Assembly (NCBI RefSeq): GCF_002975405.1
Contig: NZ_PCPS01000001.1
Location: 1,302,001 to 1,366,000 of the forward strand
DNA length: 64,000 bases
Direction of reading: 5' to 3'
DNA from: Arthrobacter sp. MYb229
GTDB taxonomy: Bacteria > Actinomycetota > Actinomycetes > Actinomycetales > Micrococcaceae
Shown here in pieces: positions 1 through 9,408 of the stretch. The notes beneath the pieces were generated by a model. That model saw only the letters and a program-made list of their open reading frames with translations. It did no database searches and had not been told where the DNA came from. The number at the start of each line of letters is the position of its first letter. Position 1 is the stretch's first letter. Made by a program: the position numbers and the translations under genes.

Positions 1-525
1 CGGACAGCGCAGAAGTTCCCCAGAGTACCAACGGTCTTTTCCGCTGAACGACTCTGTGTCTGGGCAAAAAATAGGTCACATGATGACGACGTTTCACAAT
101 AATCCGGTCCCCCCAAAGCACGAATTGATTGTAGGCTTCAAGACTATGCCGAATTCGAAAAGTAATCTAGATGTGGGATAAAATAATCCAAATTCCTACT
201 CCCGATAAGCGGGTTTGAATTTAATCGCTTCAGATCAGAGGCACACATTTCTTCCTTTCTTGGGAATAAATTTTCACGAAAATATGCCGCATCACCTAAC
301 GCCAACTCTTTGGTGTCAAAATCGAAAATCCTGCTATATCTGGCAGGCATTGCGAAAACCAAGTAGTTGCACATGCCCACACATGGATTCTCCGAGTTGT
401 TTACCATCCTCGGGCGCTCCTCCGTGAAAAGGATCAATTCTTGCACTTCTTACTTCACTTCTTTACAGGGTTTAAAGAGTAAAAATAGCGGCCGTATGCC
501 GCGTTGCTAGGAGGAATTCTAGTAG
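1..525. other. AT-rich intergenic stretch, no supported gene
   Basis: No convincing gene is seen. A minus-strand frame of 100 codons (144-446, GTG start) has a fairly protein-like composition but no good ribosome binding site and no family I recognise; it could be a remnant. The sequence is AT-rich, like the other accessory parts of this window. A short GC inverted repeat (GCGGC/GCCGC) sits at about 488-502, just ahead of the strong Shine-Dalgarno sequence at 509-515. Confidence 0.4.
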
Positions 526-555
526 ATGGTCACAATTACGCTTCGATTCCTCTAA
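509..555 (+). promoter_or_regulatory. Strong ribosome binding site and 9-codon leader ORF
   Basis: AGGAGGA at 509-515 is the strongest Shine-Dalgarno sequence in the first 2 kb. It is followed at 526 by an ATG that opens a nine-residue frame (MVTITLRFL) ending in TAA at 553-555. That frame is the same as the lipoprotein frame downstream, whose first ATG is at 559. It may be a leader peptide feeding reinitiation, or the gene may once have started at 526 and been cut by the in-frame stop. The sequence cannot decide between these. Confidence 0.4.
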
Positions 556-594
556 TTCATGTTCAATCTAGTGATTCATTGGGATACTTCGAAT

Positions 595-1176
595 ATGGAA
601 TATTTTCGCTTGGGGGAAAAGATACTTGCTGCGGTTGGCATGCTTGCCTTATGCATTTCGACTGCTTCGTGCACAACTGGACCAACTTCGGATGACGGCG
701 AACCGAACGCGCAATATAGCGTTAGCCCTTCAACCGCGAACACCACGAGTACAGACCCAACCCCGGAAACAAGCAGACCAGTTGCCACGGCGACAGATCA
801 GCCGAATCTGACACCGAAAGCCAGCGCGACACCGACTTCTTCAACCACTGAGCCGGGAACAATAACTGGTTCAAATCAAGGTGAAATTTTCATCGACATC
901 CAAGCTAGTCCAATGCCGCCGGATGTTAGGTGTGAAGGTTTTGCGTACAATTCCGATGGCGTGAATTCAGGCGGCGGTGCTTTAGTCGGTGCAACGCTAA
1001 AGCTTGGCTCAGTTTCCGCCACTGTGCCCACGCGGGTGACCCTGCTCCCTGGCAATTACGAGATCAGTATCGACTGTTCATTTGATAGCAGGCGTTGGAG
1101 CGGCAATAGTGAGCAGACCTCGGTCGCGGGCGGTCAATCCTCGGATCTCCAGATCACATTGAGTGAATCAAAATAA
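595..1176 (+). CDS. Small Thr/Ser/Pro-rich lipoprotein
   Basis: A protein of about 193 residues that I do not recognise by family. From the ATG at 595 it starts with a short charged segment, then a hydrophobic stretch (about residues 10-25) ending in T-A-S-C, a weak lipobox with Cys26 as the likely lipidated residue. Residues about 30-95 are a Thr/Ser/Pro-rich linker of the kind that spans the cell wall. The C-terminal 90 residues form a compact, beta-rich-looking domain with two cysteines. An upstream in-frame ATG at 559 would add 12 residues that fit a signal peptide poorly, and GGGA at 581-584 suits the 595 start. It stands alone, upstream of and in the same direction as the TagE-like gene but separated from it by 412 bases. 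Function unknown; surface-anchored location is inferred. Confidence 0.6.
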   Translation: MEYFRLGEKILAAVGMLALCISTASCTTGPTSDDGEPNAQYSVSPSTANTTSTDPTPETSRPVATATDQPNLTPKASATPTSSTTEPGTITGSNQGEIFIDIQASPMPPDVRCEGFAYNSDGVNSGGGALVGATLKLGSVSATVPTRVTLLPGNYEISIDCSFDSRRWSGNSEQTSVAGGQSSDLQITLSESK

Positions 1177-1588
1177 CGTAATGTGCTTTTGAAGTTCTTC
1201 GGATTATGAGTCCAGGATTTCACCAACGGCAACTGCCGCCGCGGGTTGGTGTCCACACCATCGCAATGGAGCAGATACGGCTTCCTACTAGTTATGTCGC
1301 AGATCTGCCGACAGCTACGATGGGTTCTACGGAGCCAAGAGACTAATTTCGGCTTGGTGAACGACACAAACGCAATGGCTCTCAGGATTCGTCCCTTTCC
1401 ATGACTCCTGAATACAGGACTTTTAAGTAAGCGCCTGAGAGAATATTTTACGGAGCTCACTGCAGTTCGGCTCAGCTTTCAATAAAGATCTAGGTTTCAG
1501 CCCAAGTCCATGGGACGTGGATTCACGAAACACCAAAAATGAATTTATTGCTGACGGTTCTTGGTTAGGCTGAAGATTAGAGACCGAC
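1177..1588. other. Intergenic stretch of 412 bases, nothing identified
   Basis: This lies between the lipoprotein gene and the TagE-like glycosyltransferase gene. Minus-strand open frames cross it (1134-1460 and 1423-1671), but they overlap the flanking genes, have no recognisable domain and no convincing ribosome binding site. It presumably contains the promoter for the downstream gene. No hairpin terminator with a T-run was seen. Confidence 0.4.
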
Positions 1589-3463
1589 ATGCAACCATCT
1601 GTGAAAGTAGCTGTGATGATCAAGGAATACCCACCGGTTTCGGCAGAACATTTGATCAGTGTTCCTGACAATTACAAACCAGGTGCCCTACCCACGTTGA
1701 TGGTGACTTGGACTGTTGACGAAATATTCGGTGGAATGACGAAGATGTGCCTCGACCGCGCCCATATTTTCCATGAGCGCGGAGTTCCGTCTGCCGTTGT
1801 GACATTTGCTCCGAATCCAGACTTCGAGGTGACGCGTCGGGCGCTGGTCGAGGCCGGGAAACTCAACGCGAATGTGCCCATCGTCAACTTGCATGAGTAT
1901 TACGCCCGGCATTTTCCCGAGGACGCCGCCACCGGTTTCAAAGCCAGTGACGTGGACGGATTTCAATGGGTAGATGCGGAAGAGATTCACCGTTCTGATG
2001 ACCAAAGCCTTTTATCCCGAGACTTCACAATTGATGCTGAGCCGGAACAACGCTGCCGGGAGTACTACCGCAGAGATGGCAGCCGCTACATGGTTGACTG
2101 CACGCTCCCGCAGCTCAACGATTCCTCCAAGAAAAGACGAGTCCTGCAGTTGTTCAGCCCAGATGGTTCGCCCGTCGCGGAGTTCCCAAGTGCTGCCAAA
2201 TTGTACCGCCACTGGCTCTCGGAGATCATCGGTTCTGCCGACACCAACCTGATAGTCGATAGCAAATACTCAGCCGCATTCCTCGGCGTTTGGAAGCATC
2301 CGTCAGCAGTCAAACTGTACGCATTCCACAGCACACATGTTGCGCCCAGGCAGAATCTCCTTACCGGCAAGCTGACAAAATCGCACAGCCCCATCATTGA
2401 ACAGCGCCAAGAGTGGGATGGCCTGGTCTTTCTCACGAAGTCGCAGCGAGATGCATTCACACGCAGGTTTGGCAACGACACTAATTCCTTCGTGATTGGC
2501 AATCCGACAGAAGGTCCTGCCTCCTATCCCCCAGCTGCTGAACGGGATCCCAAGAAAGTCGTTTACGTTGGCCGGCTATCAGCTGGAAAGAATGTCAACG
2601 AAGTCATCGATATCGTCCACTTGCTGGTTCAGTCCGGTGAAGCGGTGACTTTGGACATCATTGGCGATGGCGTACAGCGTGAAGCCTTGGAACAGCAGGT
2701 CCGAGATCTGGGTCTCGAAGGAGCAGTCAATTTCCTGGGCCACATATCCTCGGTTACCCAGCATCTGCAGAAGGCAACCGTCCTATTGCTGTGCAGCAGC
2801 TACGAAGGCCAATCGCTGGTGATGCTCGAAGCCCAGGCCAACGGTTGCATCCCGGTGACTTACGACGTTGATTTTGGGCCACGTGATGTCATTGAAGATG
2901 GGGTGTCGGGCTACCTGGTGCCTTTCGGAGAGAAAGACAGCGCGGCGGAAACCGTCTCGCAATTGTTGAAGGACGAGAATTTGAGGGCCAGAATTTCCCT
3001 TGAGGCCTTCAACCGCGCAGTGAATTTCAACAACGAGTCAACGTTCAACAGGTGGCAGCAGGCCCTGGGCGATACCCGACGCAGCCGGCAAGTGGCCCAG
3101 ATGCTCGCTACGATCAAACCGGTTCTCGAAGGCATCAGATTCTGCGTCGATGGAAATCTAGAGCTCATGCTTGCGTGGGATGGTCTTCAGCTGGAATTCG
3201 ATGCCATGGAATTACTGGTGGCTCCGCGAGGAGCCGCTGGGTTAGACACTCAGGCCGTGCTCGAGGCTTCGGCCAATGGGAACGGAACAGCAACGTTCAC
3301 TATCCCAGGCAATATCCGTACGAATACCGATGCGAAGGAACCGCTGGATCTCAGCGTCCGGTTGCGCTCGGGCGATGCATCAGCCATCTTGCGGCTGGGT
3401 GTTCCTCAGGGCCACAGCCTCAGTCCATATCTGACCGCGTACGGAAACCTGAGCATCAAGTAG
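1589..3463 (+). CDS. TagE-like GT4 glycosyltransferase with C-terminal beta-rich extension
   Basis: A 624-residue cytoplasmic GT-B glycosyltransferase that resembles poly(glycerol-phosphate) alpha-glucosyltransferases (TagE/GtfA group). The N-terminal part contains the group's typical opening with a G-G-M motif near residue 50 (TVDEIFGGMTKM) and an internal FHSTH segment. The C-terminal Rossmann half begins near residue 323 (VVYVGRLSAGKNV) and carries the GT4 E-x7-E signature near 405 (YEGQSLVMLEAQ). Residues from about 510 to the end form an extra region rich in predicted beta strand, not part of the GT fold. An in-frame ATG at 1616 is an alternative start. A strong bidirectional hairpin follows the stop. 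Sugar addition to a teichoic-acid-type polymer is inferred from family and from the many polyol-phosphate genes in the window; the sugar is unknown. Confidence 0.8.
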   Translation: MQPSVKVAVMIKEYPPVSAEHLISVPDNYKPGALPTLMVTWTVDEIFGGMTKMCLDRAHIFHERGVPSAVVTFAPNPDFEVTRRALVEAGKLNANVPIVNLHEYYARHFPEDAATGFKASDVDGFQWVDAEEIHRSDDQSLLSRDFTIDAEPEQRCREYYRRDGSRYMVDCTLPQLNDSSKKRRVLQLFSPDGSPVAEFPSAAKLYRHWLSEIIGSADTNLIVDSKYSAAFLGVWKHPSAVKLYAFHSTHVAPRQNLLTGKLTKSHSPIIEQRQEWDGLVFLTKSQRDAFTRRFGNDTNSFVIGNPTEGPASYPPAAERDPKKVVYVGRLSAGKNVNEVIDIVHLLVQSGEAVTLDIIGDGVQREALEQQVRDLGLEGAVNFLGHISSVTQHLQKATVLLLCSSYEGQSLVMLEAQANGCIPVTYDVDFGPRDVIEDGVSGYLVPFGEKDSAAETVSQLLKDENLRARISLEAFNRAVNFNNESTFNRWQQALGDTRRSRQVAQMLATIKPVLEGIRFCVDGNLELMLAWDGLQLEFDAMELLVAPRGAAGLDTQAVLEASANGNGTATFTIPGNIRTNTDAKEPLDLSVRLRSGDASAILRLGVPQGHSLSPYLTAYGNLSIK

Positions 3464-3483
3464 CCTCACATCCGAACCCAGCA

Positions 3484-3529
3484 AAAGGCGCCGCTTGCAA
3501 TGTGTGAACATTGGAAGCGGCGCCTTTTT
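3484..3529. terminator. Bidirectional rho-independent terminator
   Basis: A 13-base perfect stem (AAAGGCGCCGCTT at 3484-3496 pairing with 3515-3527) with an 18-base loop, flanked by a T-run on the plus strand and by A/T on the other side. It lies between two convergent genes (the TagE-like gene ending at 3463 and the peroxidase gene ending at 3574) and can serve both. Confidence 0.85.
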
Positions 3530-3573
3530 CATTCTATTTCTGGCTGGTTACTCCTTGATGCGGGTCAGCCCTT

Positions 3574-6500
3574 CTACTCGACCGGAGCTGGCTCGGGGGC
3601 CAGGTTGGTCGGGCTTGGGATCATGTTCGTCTCGTTGGAGTAGGCCGTTTCGGCGGTCCCTTGATCATCGGTGTATTCGATGGCCAAGCGGATGAACTGA
3701 TTTTGCTGCCCGGTGGTTACCAAGAAGCTGGCCATAGTCGCTCCGTCGCCGGTGGCTCCGTCGATGTTGCTCCAGTCGCCACCTTCTGTCCTCTGCTGCC
3801 AGGTGTAAACGCCGCCTGGCTCTTCGAGTACGGATTCGGCGCCATCTTCATCCGACATCTGGGTGGTGATATGCAGGATATCTCCAACCGAGGCTGTCTG
3901 AGGAGCAATGACCGGACCGACCGGTTCGTCATTCACGTTGGCTACCGCTTCGGTTCCTGCCGAGGCGATCTGCTCGTGAGTGCCGTTGCCGTCAATGTAG
4001 GTCACCAGTACCCGGACCGGTGCGCCAACTTCGGCGTCGGTGAGGGTGAAGGTTCCGGACTCATTCGTCTGGGTGGTGACCCAGGCGTTGGAGAACGGAT
4101 CGGTTCCGGCTTCCACGAAGGACTGCAGCGAGAAGGTGAAATCAGAATCGATGCCGTCGAGGTCTTCGACCCCATCGGCGTTCGTGGTAATCTCGCCATT
4201 TTCGGTGATCGGATCGGTGATGCCAAGCACTACCTCGCCTGTAGCCTGTCCACAGGTTTCAGTGGTTCCCAATGGCAAGCAGACGACTTGGTCATTGAAC
4301 TGAATGCGTTCAATGTTCCGCAGTACGTTTGACATCTCTTCGCCTTCGAGAGTGTTGACTACCTTGACCACATTGTCTGCCAGCGCGGAGACCGTGTAGT
4401 CTTCCTCGATGCCTTCAAAGACCACCGTGTCGATGTTCTCTGATTCGTTCTCCAGCTGAAGAACTTCGCGAACCATGTGCAGTTCGCTTGGGTTGATGGT
4501 GCCGTTGAGCATCCGGGTGCTGAAAGCTGCAATCGAATCCTGGGACTCGACGGCTCCGCCCTCTGGCCGGTATTCAACACGCACGTTCAACCAGGCATCC
4601 CCGTCGACGAAGTTGCGTCCGTCGCGCGGTTCGATCAGATCAGAACCCGTGCCTCCGAGGAGGATGTTGTTATTGTGATCCCCATCGTAAGTGGTCGGGT
4701 CGTCCAGGAGGAACGGACGTGCGTATTCAGGCAAGTCCCCGCCACCGAGCAAGTCACGCAATCCGTCAATCCGGTTCAGGTGATCTTGGGTCAAATGGTG
4801 ACCGTAGCCGATCGCTCCGCCGGCAGGATCGAAGGTGAGATCCACACCGCCTTGCGAACCGCGCAGGATGTCGTCTCCGTTCCAACCACTGGTTGCTTCG
4901 GTCTGCAGGAACCTGTCACGGATGCCTGTGATCGACTGCGGCATGCCAACGATAAATCCCATGTCGGCATTGACCAGTGTCCGGTGGCCCTTGTAGCTCA
5001 CCCAGTCGAATCCCAGTACTCCCGAATACCTGTCGGTGGCTCCACCGGCAACCATGATGTCATCTCCGCCTTCTGCGTCGAAGTCGTTGTTGCCACCACC
5101 GCCGATGAGGATATCGTGCCCACCGTGGTACAGGTTCGGATCATTGAACATGGTATTACCCATGTCACCTTGGAGCAGGTCGCCGTTGCCGCCGTTGCCC
5201 TGAACCCAGTCGTTGCCCTCGTCTCCATAGAGGATGTCCGAGCCGGTGGAACCGAGCAGGAAATCATCTCCAAGGCCACCGTGTGCTGTGACTCGATCCT
5301 GGCCGCCGAGCATGAAGTCGGTGCCCGAACCGCCAAAGGTGAGGTCCCCGACTCCGGGCCCTGGGTTCAGCACATCGTTCCCTGCTTCGCCCTGCAACCT
5401 GTCTGCGTCGCCGAAGAGGTCGGTGATGATGTCATCGCCATCCCCGCCCATGATGGCATCGTTGCCGTCATCGCCTTCGATGCGGTCATTGCCGCCACGA
5501 CCCCAGATGGAGTCATCGCCCAGTCCGCCGCGGATGCTGCTAGCCTCGTTGGTGTCCTGGATGACAATGTGCTCTGCTCCGGTGAAGCGCCAGCCATTTG
5601 CTGCCGACCCGGTGAGCCCGGCGGCGTTCAGATTCTCCTGCGTATCCGAGAGATCGAACGTCAGTTGCGGTGCGGCAAAGACATCATGCGGCACCTTCTC
5701 TGCGGTCGTGTTGCGGATGACCAGCTGCGAGAGTGAATTCGCTTCCAAGGAGTGGAAGAGCGTATTACCCAGGTTGCGGGTCAAGTAGTAGAACCTGTCA
5801 CCATTTTGCAGATCCTCCAGTTGCGCCTCGAACACGTAGTTGAACGTGGAACCGAGCATGCCACCGAAGATGTATGGCTTTTCTGCAAGTCCACCCATCC
5901 ACAGATCCACGTCGTTCAGTCCCGTTTCAGCTGCCGGAAGAGCCATATAGGCTGGATCAGCAGCCAATACTGTGCCGGCTGCGCGTTTTGCCTCCAGCGT
6001 ATCCACCCCGGTTACCGACTCATGTGTTGAGTAGGCGGCCAGGAAGTTGCTGATTGATTCCGGGTTCTTCATTGAGAGCCTGAAATCTTCCCAGCTGGCG
6101 TATGGCTCAAGCTGCGAGTCACCGGATTCATTGAAGAACGTCTCACGAGCGGTCTGCATTGAAGGAACACCGGTCTCCCTTGCTCGGGCAAGGTTGATCG
6201 TTGGCAGGTCCAGTGGCAGACCCAGCAACTTGTTGCGCAGCGTGTCGGTGACAAACTCATCAACGCCGTTGGCCGTTTGATTGGCCAGGCCCTTGAGAAT
6301 GCCGCCGGCAGATTCATCGGCAGTCAACGGAGTACCGTCTGGTGCCGTGGCGAATGCTTCAGGATTCAAGAACGCATCCAACAGTGGCATTTCGACTATC
6401 TGCCCGTTGTGTTCACGAGGAACAGTTTCACGCAACATGGAGTGCCCGAAGCGGTATACCGCGTGGGCGAATTCGGCCCTGATCGATGCATTGATGCCCG

Positions 6501-9069
6501 GCTGGTATGAATTCTCGTTCAGCACCGTCGGATCGATCGAAGGAGCGATACGGCGAGCGAATTCCTCGAACACCAGGTGCTGGTACTGCATTTCAGTCAT
6601 GAAGCGTCCTGCTTGGTACAGGCGTTCACCATAGTTCCAGAATCCATCTTTCTGGAAACGCTCCAGCAGCTCGGCTGGCAGATTGTTTTCCAGTTCGTCA
6701 CGGATCTGTTCTGTCACGCGGTTGTGCTCGGAGTGGAACACGTGGTGCACGGAGGTCAGCCCGATATTCTCGTTGCCTCGACCGTCACCGGTGATGTAGT
6801 GGTTTTCCAAGGCTGTATTATCGTAGCCCGGGATCTGCGGCCCATCCGGATCTGCGGGATTATCAACCAACAGCGGTGTCGCGCCATGGGCAATATCATC
6901 AAGGAATGATGCATTGGCCGTCAGCGCGCCGTCGGTGGATAGCGGAGCAGCGCGGTCACCGGACCGCATTCCATCCTCGAAGGCAAGCTGTGCTTGCCCA
7001 TTGGTGCCCAAGACCAATCCACCATAGGGATCGGTGTAAAGCAGCGGCACGTCCAACACATCGAAGTCATCCAATTCGATGCCCAATACAGTGCGAGCCT
7101 GATCCTTGACATTCTTCCAAGTTGGAAGGCCTTCTCCGCCCTCACCATTGAGGATCTTCCCGGTTGGTACCGGAGAATCATTGACCAAGACGTACTCACG
7201 CATGAATGCATTGTGCGAAGCGTGCGAACCATAGGTTTGATTCTGATCCACGAACGGAGTGGTGCGGTTGACGTGTTCGCGCTGCCCATCGGTGTCATCG
7301 ATCGTGGCACGGGTCAGCGTCAGGAAGTTCGTGTTGGCACCTTCCACGTACAGTGGATCATCGGGCTTCAGTGGAACAACTACGGTTCCGTTTCCACCCT
7401 TGGATACGAGATCCAATCCGTGATCGAAGAACTGACCGAAAATGGTGAAGAGGCTCGTAGCCGAAGCTGAAAGTCCCTCATCAGTCGCGATATCCGGGAT
7501 CATGAAGTTCGAGCTGCCAACTAGCGGAGTAACCAGATCATCCAAACTGGTAGCTACTGCCAGATTACCGCCTAGGATCACGATCCTGGCCGGCTGCAAA
7601 CGGTTGATCTCAGCCTGAACGACGTCCGGTAAGGTGCCGTTGCGTGGAACCAAGAGAATTGGTGCTCCTTGGGTTCCCGCGACGGAAGCAACTGACAATG
7701 CGTCAGGATAGTTCGCATTAGTGGTCAGGTAGACGACTGGAACCGGCGGAGTGAAATGTGCCGCTGAGATCATCGTTGCGGTCTCAACCGAGTTCGCACC
7801 ACCAATTCGTTCGGTGTCCCAGGAAGCAGCCAAAGTCGACTCAACTGCGGCGGACACTGCTAGTGGGCCACCGAGCACGACGACCTTTGCCGGGTTCAAT
7901 CGAACTAACTCGGCTTGGACTACTTCCGGAATGGAATCTCGCGCTACCAGCAACACAGGTGAATTATCGCGAGCTGCTGGCGCTGCGACGGCAAGCGCAT
8001 CCTGGAAGCTTTGTCCGGTGGCGATGTACACGGTATTCACCGGTGCATCACTGACAGGATCGGGATGAGCGTACTTGCTGATCTCGACTGCCGTAGCAAC
8101 TGAACTAGCACCCGCGATTCTGCTGACGCCACCAGGAGCGTAAGCTCCGAGCTGAGTTGCCACATCTTCGCTGATAGCAAGTGGGCCACCGGCGATAATG
8201 ATGTTGTCCGGGCTAAGCCTTGTGAGTTCTGCTGCCGAGACCTCAGGAATGCTATTGGTGTTAATGAGCAGCACCGGCGCACCTGCGGACTTGGCAATAG
8301 CACTGACCGTTAGTGCGTCCGCGAAGTGATTAACGCGGGCGATGACAACGGTCGATACTTCGCCAGGGAAGTTCGCTGCACTGATTGCAGCGGAAGTTGC
8401 AACGGACGATGGACCGAATAGCCGCTCTGACGAGCCTCCACCTTCTCTACCAGCTCCCTCAACTCGACCAGCAACAGCGGCCGCAGCATCATTGCTTACG
8501 GTCTGATCAACAATCAAGTTACTGATGGTTCGTGGTTCGGAATCATAGACGAATCCATCGGTCTGAGCGTAACTCGTTTGGGCACCAGGTTGATTGCTGT
8601 CATTACCCGGAGCAAAGGGTGGCGTGACTTCGGCCTCGTTGTACTCGGCGTCCAACAGACGAGGGAAAACCTCTTGTGCCGTACCATATCCGTTCTGGTC
8701 AGGCATGAGGTTGTTCCACCGCCCATCAACCGTTCGCAGACCAAATGGTAAAAGCGGCGATCCAACACAAGGATCCCCGTCTAAATCAAAGTGAGTTTGC
8801 GTAGGAATATCAAACGTGGCAGTCGATTTGCATAGCGGAGACGAACTCGCATCCGCAAGCGTATCTTGAGCGTGAGCCTCAGAAATCTCGATTTGTTTGA
8901 TGATGAATTCAAGGTCTCCTTGTGAGACGTTGAAATCCTGGCCTGGCGGCGGTGCTGCGACTGCTGCAGGAACACCTGTCATCGCCCCAGAAACAACCAT
9001 CGTGACGGCTACAGCCAGTGCGCCGATTTTGGCGCCCGGAGATCCGGGCGCGCCTCTCTTGCGTGGCAT
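3574..9069 (-). CDS. Exported animal-type haem peroxidase with inserted CWB2 repeats and RTX repeats
   Basis: A very large exported protein of 1831 residues. A Sec signal peptide (about 1-38) ends near AVA-AP. The haem peroxidase domain is split: its first part (about 40-210) is followed by three CWB2 cell-wall-binding repeats (about 223-513), then the rest of the catalytic domain (about 525-1130). Distal His550 lies in FGQFFDHGLDLV, where animal peroxidases have D-H-D, so the calcium-ligand Asp is Gly. A catalytic Arg near 763 in GDGRGNE and the proximal His near 874 in YRFGHSM match myeloperoxidase landmarks. RTX-type GGxGxD calcium-binding repeats occupy about 1176-1345 with further copies to about 1470. 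The last 200 residues look like two Ig-like repeats. The start is the ATG at 9069: GGGGAG at 9077-9082 is its ribosome binding site, and the upstream TTG frame start at 9084 would lie inside that site. Halide or phenolic oxidation at the cell surface is the family role; the substrate is unknown. Confidence 0.9.
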   Translation of the reverse strand: MPRKRGAPGSPGAKIGALAVAVTMVVSGAMTGVPAAVAAPPPGQDFNVSQGDLEFIIKQIEISEAHAQDTLADASSSPLCKSTATFDIPTQTHFDLDGDPCVGSPLLPFGLRTVDGRWNNLMPDQNGYGTAQEVFPRLLDAEYNEAEVTPPFAPGNDSNQPGAQTSYAQTDGFVYDSEPRTISNLIVDQTVSNDAAAAVAGRVEGAGREGGGSSERLFGPSSVATSAAISAANFPGEVSTVVIARVNHFADALTVSAIAKSAGAPVLLINTNSIPEVSAAELTRLSPDNIIIAGGPLAISEDVATQLGAYAPGGVSRIAGASSVATAVEISKYAHPDPVSDAPVNTVYIATGQSFQDALAVAAPAARDNSPVLLVARDSIPEVVQAELVRLNPAKVVVLGGPLAVSAAVESTLAASWDTERIGGANSVETATMISAAHFTPPVPVVYLTTNANYPDALSVASVAGTQGAPILLVPRNGTLPDVVQAEINRLQPARIVILGGNLAVATSLDDLVTPLVGSSNFMIPDIATDEGLSASATSLFTIFGQFFDHGLDLVSKGGNGTVVVPLKPDDPLYVEGANTNFLTLTRATIDDTDGQREHVNRTTPFVDQNQTYGSHASHNAFMREYVLVNDSPVPTGKILNGEGGEGLPTWKNVKDQARTVLGIELDDFDVLDVPLLYTDPYGGLVLGTNGQAQLAFEDGMRSGDRAAPLSTDGALTANASFLDDIAHGATPLLVDNPADPDGPQIPGYDNTALENHYITGDGRGNENIGLTSVHHVFHSEHNRVTEQIRDELENNLPAELLERFQKDGFWNYGERLYQAGRFMTEMQYQHLVFEEFARRIAPSIDPTVLNENSYQPGINASIRAEFAHAVYRFGHSMLRETVPREHNGQIVEMPLLDAFLNPEAFATAPDGTPLTADESAGGILKGLANQTANGVDEFVTDTLRNKLLGLPLDLPTINLARARETGVPSMQTARETFFNESGDSQLEPYASWEDFRLSMKNPESISNFLAAYSTHESVTGVDTLEAKRAAGTVLAADPAYMALPAAETGLNDVDLWMGGLAEKPYIFGGMLGSTFNYVFEAQLEDLQNGDRFYYLTRNLGNTLFHSLEANSLSQLVIRNTTAEKVPHDVFAAPQLTFDLSDTQENLNAAGLTGSAANGWRFTGAEHIVIQDTNEASSIRGGLGDDSIWGRGGNDRIEGDDGNDAIMGGDGDDIITDLFGDADRLQGEAGNDVLNPGPGVGDLTFGGSGTDFMLGGQDRVTAHGGLGDDFLLGSTGSDILYGDEGNDWVQGNGGNGDLLQGDMGNTMFNDPNLYHGGHDILIGGGGNNDFDAEGGDDIMVAGGATDRYSGVLGFDWVSYKGHRTLVNADMGFIVGMPQSITGIRDRFLQTEATSGWNGDDILRGSQGGVDLTFDPAGGAIGYGHHLTQDHLNRIDGLRDLLGGGDLPEYARPFLLDDPTTYDGDHNNNILLGGTGSDLIEPRDGRNFVDGDAWLNVRVEYRPEGGAVESQDSIAAFSTRMLNGTINPSELHMVREVLQLENESENIDTVVFEGIEEDYTVSALADNVVKVVNTLEGEEMSNVLRNIERIQFNDQVVCLPLGTTETCGQATGEVVLGITDPITENGEITTNADGVEDLDGIDSDFTFSLQSFVEAGTDPFSNAWVTTQTNESGTFTLTDAEVGAPVRVLVTYIDGNGTHEQIASAGTEAVANVNDEPVGPVIAPQTASVGDILHITTQMSDEDGAESVLEEPGGVYTWQQRTEGGDWSNIDGATGDGATMASFLVTTGQQNQFIRLAIEYTDDQGTAETAYSNETNMIPSPTNLAPEPAPVE

Positions 9070-9408
9070 CTTATTTCTCCCCAAAGAAATGGTCCAGCGC
9101 TATTCGCCATTGGACCAACGAGCCCCTGGCGTGTTCCCCCAAATATTTCCCCGCTTGGGATCCCACTCCCGAGTTGGCTTAACTATCATCGAAAATTCAC
9201 TTTAAGTAAATAGACTTCTCAGGATTGTATGAATATGATCCGAATAAATATGTCAGGGTCGCTAAAAGATGAAATTTATCAACTAATAAAAAGGCGAGAA
9301 ATCAACCAGAAAGCAACTTTGTTCCTTTCACCGGAAACATGGCAACCCGCATCAACGATCTGCGTTGATCGATTGTTACGCCCGCTCTCGTAGTAGCCGT
9401 GAGTACGT
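9070..9408. other. AT-rich intergenic region upstream of the peroxidase gene
   Basis: This 339-base stretch separates the start of the peroxidase gene from the end of the TPR fusion gene, both on the minus strand. It should hold the peroxidase promoter. I found no promoter with good spacing: a CTGACA-like box and a TACAAT-like box exist on the minus strand near 9251 and 9224, but they are about 21 bases apart. A short inverted repeat ATCAACG/CGTTGAT lies at 9351-9369, without a T-run. Confidence 0.4.

Noticed and set aside
1134-1460. A 108-codon minus-strand frame rich in Arg and Lys
   Set aside because: It overlaps the lipoprotein gene end and has no domain or start signal; composition fits chance in this region.
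5040-5540. Regularly repeated sequence that might be taken for a repeat array
   Set aside because: It encodes RTX calcium-binding repeats in frame, with variable bases at wobble positions and no spacers, so it is neither CRISPR nor a non-coding repeat.
4477-5736. A 419-codon open frame on the plus strand, antisense to the peroxidase gene
   Set aside because: It lies opposite the RTX repeats, where repeated Gly/Asp codons leave the complementary frame free of stops. It has no ribosome binding site or recognisable domain.
9224-9251. CTGACA and TACAAT boxes on the minus strand as a peroxidase promoter
   Set aside because: The spacing is about 21 bases, too long for a standard sigma-70-type promoter, so no promoter feature was called.
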